The notes beneath the pieces were generated by a model. It had not been told where the DNA came from. It saw only the letters and a program-made list of their open reading frames with translations, and ran no database searches. Position numbers and translations under genes: made by a program. Below are positions 53,243 to 58,516 of a DNA stretch of 58,516 nucleotides, piece after piece. Each line of letters opens with the position of its first letter. The stretch's first letter is position 1. Source of the DNA: Calditrichia bacterium (GTDB lineage: Bacteria; Calditrichota; Calditrichia; Calditrichales; J004); NCBI GenBank assembly GCA_027006055.1, contig JALTKX010000155.1:1-58516 (forward strand), in the 5' to 3' direction.

Positions 53243-55322
53243 TGCCGTGGCCGCGGGAGAATCGCGATTTTCTTTCGATTCCACCAGCAACCTGATGCTG
53301 ACGGGGGGCATCGTCCTCATTCTGGGGGTGATGATTTTGCCCCTGCCCAGCTTTATCATGGATGTGCTGCTGGCCCTGAATATCACCGGCGCCCTGGTTA
53401 CGCTGTTTGTAACCCTGTTTATTCTGCGGCCCATGGACTTTTCCGTTTTTCCCGGTTTGCTGCTGATTTTAACCCTTTACCGGCTGTCGCTGAACATTGC
53501 CACCACGCGCCTTATTCTGGGCGAAGGTTATGCCGGGGAGATAGTGGAGTCCTTTGGCGATTTTGTGGTGGGTGGCAATTACGCCGTGGGTACCATCATC
53601 TTTCTTATTCTGGTGATCATCAACTTTGTGGTAATCACCAAGGGCGCCACGCGTATCGCCGAGGTATCCGCCCGTTTTACCCTGGACGCCATGCCCGGCA
53701 AGCAGATGGCCATCGACGCCGACCTGAACGCCGGCCTGATCGACGATTTACAGGCGCAGTCGCGCCGCGAAATGATCGCCAAGGAAGCGGACTTTTACGG
53801 AGCCATGGACGGCGCAAGTAAATTTGTCCGCGGCGATGCCGTTGCCGGATTGCTGATTACCGGTATCAACCTGCTGGGCGGTTTGTTGATCGGTATTCTG
53901 CAATTTGGATTGAGCCTGAGCCAATCCGCGGCAAAATACACCCTGCTAACGGTAGGCGATGGTCTGGTGGCCCAAATTCCGGCCCTGATCATCTCCACCG
54001 CCGCGGGTATTGTGATTACGCGCGCTTCCTCCATGTCGACCATGGGCGCCGATCTGGCCAACCAGCTTATCGGTCAGCCCAAGGCCGTTTACGCGGCGGC
54101 GGGCGTTATCGGCATGATGGGCCTGTTGCCCGGACTGCCTTTTATCCCCTTTACCTTTATGGCCCTGGTGACGGGCTTTCTCGGCTATCAGGTGACGGAA
54201 TATGCCAAAAGCAAAAAGCAGCGCGAGGAAGAGGCGCAGGAACAGGAAGAGGAAGTGGAAGAGGTGGAGGAGGATGACCGCATAGAAAACTTTTTGCATC
54301 CGGACGCCTTTGAAATTGAAATCGGCTACGGGCTGATTCCGCTGGTGGATCAAAACCAGGGCGGCAACCTGCTGGGGCGCATCACCACCATCCGTAAAAG
54401 TCTGGCCATAGAGATGGGCGTTTTGATCCCTTCCATCCGCATCCGGGATAACATTCAACTGGGCGCCAGTGAATATGTGTTTAAGATTTACGGCATCGAA
54501 GTGGCCCGGGGCGAGGTGATGATGGACTACTTTATGGTGGTCAATCCCGATGAGCGGCTGGGGCTTACGGGCATAGAGATGACCGAACCCACCTTTGGCC
54601 TGCCGGCCATCTGGGTTTCGGAAAAGGAAAAGGAAAAGGCCGAGAGCATGGGCCACACCGTGGTGGAGTCGGCGGCGGTGATTGCTACCCACCTGATGGA
54701 AGTTTTGCGCAACAACGCCTATAAACTGGTGGATCGCCAGGCAACGCAAAAGATGCTGGATGATCTGAAGGAGAGCCATGCCGCGCTGGTCAACGGGCTG
54801 GTTCCGGACATTCTGCCCCTGGGCGTGGTGCAAAAGGTATTTAAAAATCTGCTTCAGGAGAAAATACCCATCCGCAATATGGTCATTATTCTGGAAACCA
54901 TGGCTGATTATGCCAGCTTTTCCAAGGACTCCGAGGTGCTGACCGAGTATGTGCGTCAGGCCCTGGCCGAGACCATAACCGACATATTAAAGAATGAAGA
55001 GAACGTGGTTACGGTGGCCATGTTCGATCCGGTGTTGGAGGATCATGTTATGAATTCCATAAAAAATAACGGTTTAGCCCAAAATATGGGCTTTTCCCCG
55101 GAGCAGGTGAATACACTTTTTCAAAATATTGCCGATAAGGTGGAAGCCATGTCCTCGCTGGGGCTGCGTCCGGCCATACTCGTATCTCCGCAAATCCGGC
55201 GCGCGGTTCGCAAGTTCATCGAATCCATCTTTTCCAATGTGATGGTTATTTCGTACATGGAGCTGACCCCGGACACCGAAGTTAAAACCGTAGGATCCAT
55301 AGGAATACCAAATGCAGGTTAA
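53235..55322 (+). CDS. flhA: Flagellar export gate protein FlhA
   Basis: A 695-aa protein: about eight membrane segments (1-330), with the conserved FHIPEP-family loop seen as KGATRIAEVSARFTLDAMPGKQMAIDADLNAG. A Glu-rich linker (EEEAQEQEEEVEEVEEDD) leads to the cytoplasmic ring domain (about 350-695) that binds chaperone-substrate complexes. Overlaps flhF by 11 bp. Confidence 0.97.
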   Translation: MASAVAAGESRFSFDSTSNLMLTGGIVLILGVMILPLPSFIMDVLLALNITGALVTLFVTLFILRPMDFSVFPGLLLILTLYRLSLNIATTRLILGEGYAGEIVESFGDFVVGGNYAVGTIIFLILVIINFVVITKGATRIAEVSARFTLDAMPGKQMAIDADLNAGLIDDLQAQSRREMIAKEADFYGAMDGASKFVRGDAVAGLLITGINLLGGLLIGILQFGLSLSQSAAKYTLLTVGDGLVAQIPALIISTAAGIVITRASSMSTMGADLANQLIGQPKAVYAAAGVIGMMGLLPGLPFIPFTFMALVTGFLGYQVTEYAKSKKQREEEAQEQEEEVEEVEEDDRIENFLHPDAFEIEIGYGLIPLVDQNQGGNLLGRITTIRKSLAIEMGVLIPSIRIRDNIQLGASEYVFKIYGIEVARGEVMMDYFMVVNPDERLGLTGIEMTEPTFGLPAIWVSEKEKEKAESMGHTVVESAAVIATHLMEVLRNNAYKLVDRQATQKMLDDLKESHAALVNGLVPDILPLGVVQKVFKNLLQEKIPIRNMVIILETMADYASFSKDSEVLTEYVRQALAETITDILKNEENVVTVAMFDPVLEDHVMNSIKNNGLAQNMGFSPEQVNTLFQNIADKVEAMSSLGLRPAILVSPQIRRAVRKFIESIFSNVMVISYMELTPDTEVKTVGSIGIPNAG

Positions 55323-56649
55323 AACATTTATAGACGAATCGCTGCCCAAGGCGCTATTCAAGGCAAAACAAGACCTTGGCGATGATATTGTTATCATCGA
55401 GTCCAAGGAGATCAGAAACTATTCAGGAAATCCCGGAGTGCGTATGGTACAGGTTACGGTAGGGCACAACCCTAAAAAGAAGGTGAAAAAATGGATTCCG
55501 CCCAGAGTGGATGAAAACGGCGTGGAGACAAAGGTGAAAGCGCCCAAAAAGAGTTTTTCGGAAATCGCCGCCGCCTACGGCCGGCCGGCCGCGCAAAAAC
55601 CCCGTCCCGCTCCGGCCAAAAAGAAGGCCGCGCCCCGGGGAGAGGAGAGCAACTCCTTTGACACCATGATATCCGATATCCTGAACCGTAAGCCGAAGGA
55701 ACTGGATAAGGAGAAGGTTATTCTGGACGAAATCGCCTCGTTGCGGGCGGAGATAAAGCAGCTTTCGCAAAAGGCGGAAAAACAGGAGAAGATGGCCGCG
55801 CCGCCGCCCAGGGTGGAAAGGCCACAGGCGCCCCCATCGCTTTATAACGAATACCCCGAGCCCTATGCCTCCATCCAGGAGCAGTTAAAGGAAAGCGGCG
55901 TGCAGGAAGACCTGGCCTATGCCCTGGTGAACCAGGCCTTTTTGTTAAACGAAGGCCGCCGCGATGTAAGCGGGGAGCATGTTCAGGCACAGATAGAAAA
56001 AGAGATGCGGGCCATGCTGCGCACCTACAACTTTAAAAGCCGCCGGCGCAAGGGCAAACAGCGGGTGGTGCTGCTTCTGGGGCCCACGGGCGCGGGTAAA
56101 TCCACCGCCGCCATGAAGCTGGCCGCCCATCCCGGGATGTACGGCAATCAAAAAACAACCATACTGAGCACCGACCCCTACGGGCCTTCGGAAGCCTTAA
56201 AAGCTTTTGCCCGCATGCACGAAACCGATGTGTACGAAGAAAAGGATATCGACCAAACAGCAACCATACTGGAAAAATATAAAAAGAGTGACGTCATTAT
56301 TGTCGATACTCCCGGAAAGAGTCCTTTTGCTCCCAATCAACTGGAAAAATGGGAGCAATATATAAAGATACTCAAGCCCACGGATATTTTTCTGGTAATG
56401 AGCGTGGGGGCGGATTTAAAAGACCTGGTGCTGTTGTGCGCCAATTATCTGCTGGTAAAACCGACGGGGATCATTTTTACCAAGTTTGATGAAACCACGC
56501 AACCGGGCAAGGTCTTTTCCATTTTGGATGTGATCAGCCTGCCCGTTGTGGCCTTTGGAGACGGAAAACGAATTTTTGTGGATACACAGGAAGGAAAACC
56601 GGAATATATGTTTAATAAAATTTTTGGCGCTAAAACCGGGGAAGCCTAA
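55312..56649 (+). CDS. flhF: Flagellar biosynthesis GTPase FlhF
   Basis: A 445-aa SRP-type GTPase that sets flagellar place and number. The B domain is disordered and Lys/Pro-rich (about 50-130), the N domain about 180-250, and the G domain has P-loop GPTGAGKS (257-264), STDPYGPSEALKAFA, and a G3 box VDTPGKSPF (DTPGKS rather than the common DTAGRS). FlhF with FlhG usually marks polar or otherwise controlled flagella. Confidence 0.93.
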   Translation: MQVKTFIDESLPKALFKAKQDLGDDIVIIESKEIRNYSGNPGVRMVQVTVGHNPKKKVKKWIPPRVDENGVETKVKAPKKSFSEIAAAYGRPAAQKPRPAPAKKKAAPRGEESNSFDTMISDILNRKPKELDKEKVILDEIASLRAEIKQLSQKAEKQEKMAAPPPRVERPQAPPSLYNEYPEPYASIQEQLKESGVQEDLAYALVNQAFLLNEGRRDVSGEHVQAQIEKEMRAMLRTYNFKSRRRKGKQRVVLLLGPTGAGKSTAAMKLAAHPGMYGNQKTTILSTDPYGPSEALKAFARMHETDVYEEKDIDQTATILEKYKKSDVIIVDTPGKSPFAPNQLEKWEQYIKILKPTDIFLVMSVGADLKDLVLLCANYLLVKPTGIIFTKFDETTQPGKVFSILDVISLPVVAFGDGKRIFVDTQEGKPEYMFNKIFGAKTGEA

Positions 56650-57518
56650 TGCTCAAAGAACTGACGAAATCCGCGCGGACGGACATGAAGCCCAAAGATA
56701 AGCAGACGGAAATCATCGCCATTACCAGCGGCAAGGGCGGCGTGGGCAAATCTTCCCTGAGCATCAACATGGCCCTGATGATAAAACAACTGCGCAAAAA
56801 GGTATTGCTGATGGATGCGGATATTCATCTGGGAAATGTGGATTTGATGCTGGGCCTGCGCTCCACGCATACGGTGGATGAAGTGCTTGAGGACGGGGTG
56901 CATCTGGAAGATATTATCGTTTCCGGCCCCGGAGAGCTTGATGTGTTGCCCGCCTCCTCGGCCAATGCCCGGCTGCTGGATATGGAAGATGTTTTTTTAC
57001 GTAAGTTGGCCCAGGAATACCGGCGGATAGAAAACCGCTATGACTATGTGCTGGTGGATACGGGCGCGGGGGTGGCCAATTCCGTGTTGGGGTTTTTACT
57101 GGGCGCGGATAAAATAATGATCGTGGTAACGTCCGATCCCGCTTCGGTGGCCGACGCCTACGCGGTTATAAAACTGATCAAGAACGTGAATGTGGATATC
57201 CCCGTGTTGATGACGCCCAATATGATGCCCAGCCACGAGGCGGGCGAGGAACTCTATAAAAAGATGCGTCTGATGGTGAACAAATTTCTAAAATCCGACA
57301 TCGACTACGCCGGCACGGTACTCAAGCATGAGTTGATTGCCCGTTCGGTGAAAACGCAAAAGCCGGTGGTGTTGCATCAACCCAACGCCTCGGCCAGTAA
57401 CAATATCCGCATGATCAGCAAAAAGATCATGCAAACGCCCCGACGCAAGGATCAGGACAAAAAAAATATATTCGATCGTTTTATCGTAAATAAAAAGGTG
57501 CCTCTGGAATGGGATTAA
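56649..57518 (+). CDS. flhG: MinD-like flagellar number regulator FlhG (FleN/YlxH)
   Basis: A 289-aa ParA/MinD ATPase with deviant Walker A SGKGGVGKSS (27-36), MDADIHLGNVDLMLG and VLVDTGAG. It stimulates FlhF GTPase and limits flagellum number. The C-terminal tail (IFDRFIVNKKVPLEWD) is short, and no membrane-targeting helix is obvious. Its start overlaps the flhF stop by one base. Confidence 0.94.
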   Translation: MLKELTKSARTDMKPKDKQTEIIAITSGKGGVGKSSLSINMALMIKQLRKKVLLMDADIHLGNVDLMLGLRSTHTVDEVLEDGVHLEDIIVSGPGELDVLPASSANARLLDMEDVFLRKLAQEYRRIENRYDYVLVDTGAGVANSVLGFLLGADKIMIVVTSDPASVADAYAVIKLIKNVNVDIPVLMTPNMMPSHEAGEELYKKMRLMVNKFLKSDIDYAGTVLKHELIARSVKTQKPVVLHQPNASASNNIRMISKKIMQTPRRKDQDKKNIFDRFIVNKKVPLEWD

Positions 57519-57835
57519 TGCATCGTTTTATGTATAAGTTTTCCTCGTTCGCGGCCATTCTGGCCACCGTTCTGGCCCTGACACAGGGGGCCTCGCTGGA
57601 GACGGCGGTTTTCCGGGGCGGCGTTGTTTTTTTGGTGACCCTGCTCTTTTTTATACTTGCCCTTTATGTGTTGCGATGGGTCATTGTGGCGACAACGGTA
57701 GTGGAAGCCCTGGAAGGGGACGATGAACAGCCGGAAGCGGAAAAGAAAAAAGCCTCCCCGGCGCCGGAACGGGAAAAAATAAACAAGGGACAGGTGGTGA
57801 CCGAAGGCATGTTACTTAAGGGTGGTAACGGATGA
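57509..57835 (+). CDS. Small membrane protein of unknown function between flhG and fliA
   Basis: A 108-aa protein with two membrane helices (FSSFAAILATVLALTQG and GVVFLVTLLFFILALYVLRWVIVA) and a charged cytoplasmic tail (EGDDEQPEAEKKKASPAPEREK). I do not recognise a family; similar small proteins are common in this position. Start ATG 57509 has AAGGTG eight bases upstream and overlaps flhG by 10 bp; ATG 57518 is the alternative. Overlaps fliA by 4 bp. Confidence 0.75.
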   Translation: MGLMHRFMYKFSSFAAILATVLALTQGASLETAVFRGGVVFLVTLLFFILALYVLRWVIVATTVVEALEGDDEQPEAEKKKASPAPEREKINKGQVVTEGMLLKGGNG

Positions 57836-58516
57836 GTACGGCAACAAAGCCGGTAAGCGATCCGGGTGAGTTTTTGGTGGCCGAGTTTATTAAAACGGGC
57901 AGTGTATCGATCAAGGAAAAGATCATACAGGCTTACGCGCCGATGATAAAACACATTGTGGGTCGTTTTAATGTGCGTTTTTCCAATACCTTAAGCGCGG
58001 ATGATCTGTATCAATATGGCATACTGGGTTTGCTTAAGGCGCTGGAGCGCTTTGATCCGGAGTTGAAAGTGCCGTTTAAATCCTATGTTTATCGCCGCAT
58101 ACACGGAGAAGTGGTGGACGCGCTGCGGCGGGAAGGTTTGATCGGCCGGGACATGTATGAGAAGGTGCGCATGGTGGAAAAGGCCAGCCGCAAGCTGATG
58201 GCCGAGTTGGGGCGTGAACCTTCCGCGGATGAGGTCTGCGCGCGGCTTGATATAAGCAGCGAAGTTTATCATAATATCGTTAACGTGGCGCAGATGACTT
58301 ATATGACTTCGTTGAATACAGCCGTTCAGGATGATGAAGGGGGTATTGTGTATAAAATTGATATGCTGCAGGACAGCGCTCAGCTTAGCCCGGAAGATTT
58401 GATGGAAACAAAAAATCTGAAAAAGCGCATGCGCGATGTGGTGCGGCGGTTGCCGGAGCGGGAACGCCTGATACTGGCCCTCTATTATTACGAAGAACTG
58501 ACCCTGGCCGATATCG
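57832..58516 (+). CDS. fliA: Flagellar sigma factor FliA (sigma28), 3' end cut by window edge
   Basis: An open frame runs from ATG 57832 to the window end (228 codons without a stop). Region 2 reads IKHIVGRFNVRFSNTLSADDLYQYGILGLLKALERFDP, here cited by its parts LYQYGILGLLKALERFD and FKSYVYRRIHGEVVDALR; region 3 has ELGREPSADEVCARLDI; region 4 begins VVRRLPERERLILALYYYEELTLADI. This is a FliA/WhiG-type sigma factor that should read the sigma28 promoter at 32138-32164. It overlaps the small membrane protein by 4 bp. FlgM, its usual antagonist, is not in the window. Confidence 0.93.
   Translation, partial: MSTATKPVSDPGEFLVAEFIKTGSVSIKEKIIQAYAPMIKHIVGRFNVRFSNTLSADDLYQYGILGLLKALERFDPELKVPFKSYVYRRIHGEVVDALRREGLIGRDMYEKVRMVEKASRKLMAELGREPSADEVCARLDISSEVYHNIVNVAQMTYMTSLNTAVQDDEGGIVYKIDMLQDSAQLSPEDLMETKNLKKRMRDVVRRLPERERLILALYYYEELTLADI

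Overview
The window is an uninterrupted motility and chemotaxis locus. Fifty-six of its 57 protein genes read on the + strand; the exception is one cheY-like gene. There are no rRNA or tRNA genes, mobile elements or CRISPR arrays that I can see. The export, motor and hook genes, the MinD-like FlhG, the FlhF GTPase and the late sigma factor FliA mark a flagellated bacterium. The order flgBC-fliEFGHIJ-motE-fliK-flgD-flgE-motAB-fliLMNOPQR-flhBAFG-fliA is seen in several non-enteric phyla. A Gram-negative-type cell is likely because several chemoreceptors have real periplasmic domains and there is a secreted sensor-like protein. I cannot name the phylum reliably; an FCB-type lineage such as Calditrichota is only a guess.

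Layout. (1) 1-595: the end of a DUF342/FapA gene. (2) 694-16444: chemosensory cluster I, with CheA carrying two HPt domains, a globin-coupled receptor, CheW, a receptor made almost only of HAMP domains, a secreted small protein beside a periplasmic-sensing poly-HAMP receptor, CheR, CheB, CheD, CheY, CheX, a second CheY, CheZ, a small CxC protein and a second DUF342 protein. (3) 16449-19795: three overlapping or closely spaced response regulators (REC-GAF-degenerate GGDEF, REC-coiled coil, NtrC-type sigma54 activator), ended by a hairpin terminator. (4) 20001-31709: chemosensory cluster II, with a CheY-like protein, an RsbW-like ATPase, a STAS protein, a hybrid CheA with two CheW-like domains and a REC, CheW, a periplasmic CZB zinc receptor, a PilJ/NarX-like receptor, CheB, CheR and a HEAT-repeat response regulator. 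(5) 31706-32107: the minus-strand cheY-like gene. (6) 32430-58516: the flagellar genes, ending inside fliA.

Regulation is partly readable. A near-ideal sigma28 promoter (TAAA-N15-GCCGATGA) precedes the minus-strand cheY-like gene. Two sigma54-like sites of the same form, TTGGCAY-N5-TTGAC, precede flgB and fliL. The window itself encodes a sigma54 activator (with GAFSGA in place of GAFTGA) and the sigma28 factor FliA. This fits a hierarchy in which sigma54 drives the hook-basal body and export genes, and FliA drives late chemotaxis genes.

How it works together. Cluster I probably controls the flagellar motor: its receptors share one tip type, it has CheX and CheZ as CheY-P phosphatases, and the CheZ C-terminus resembles the CheY-binding N-terminus of FliM encoded 34 kb away. 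Cluster II has its own receptors with a different tip sequence, its own CheA, CheW, CheB and CheR, and partner-switching proteins, so it may be a second array with an output other than the ordinary motor switch. Structural genes not found here (rod flgF/G, flgH/I, flgK/L, filament, caps, flgM, rpoN) must lie elsewhere if present.
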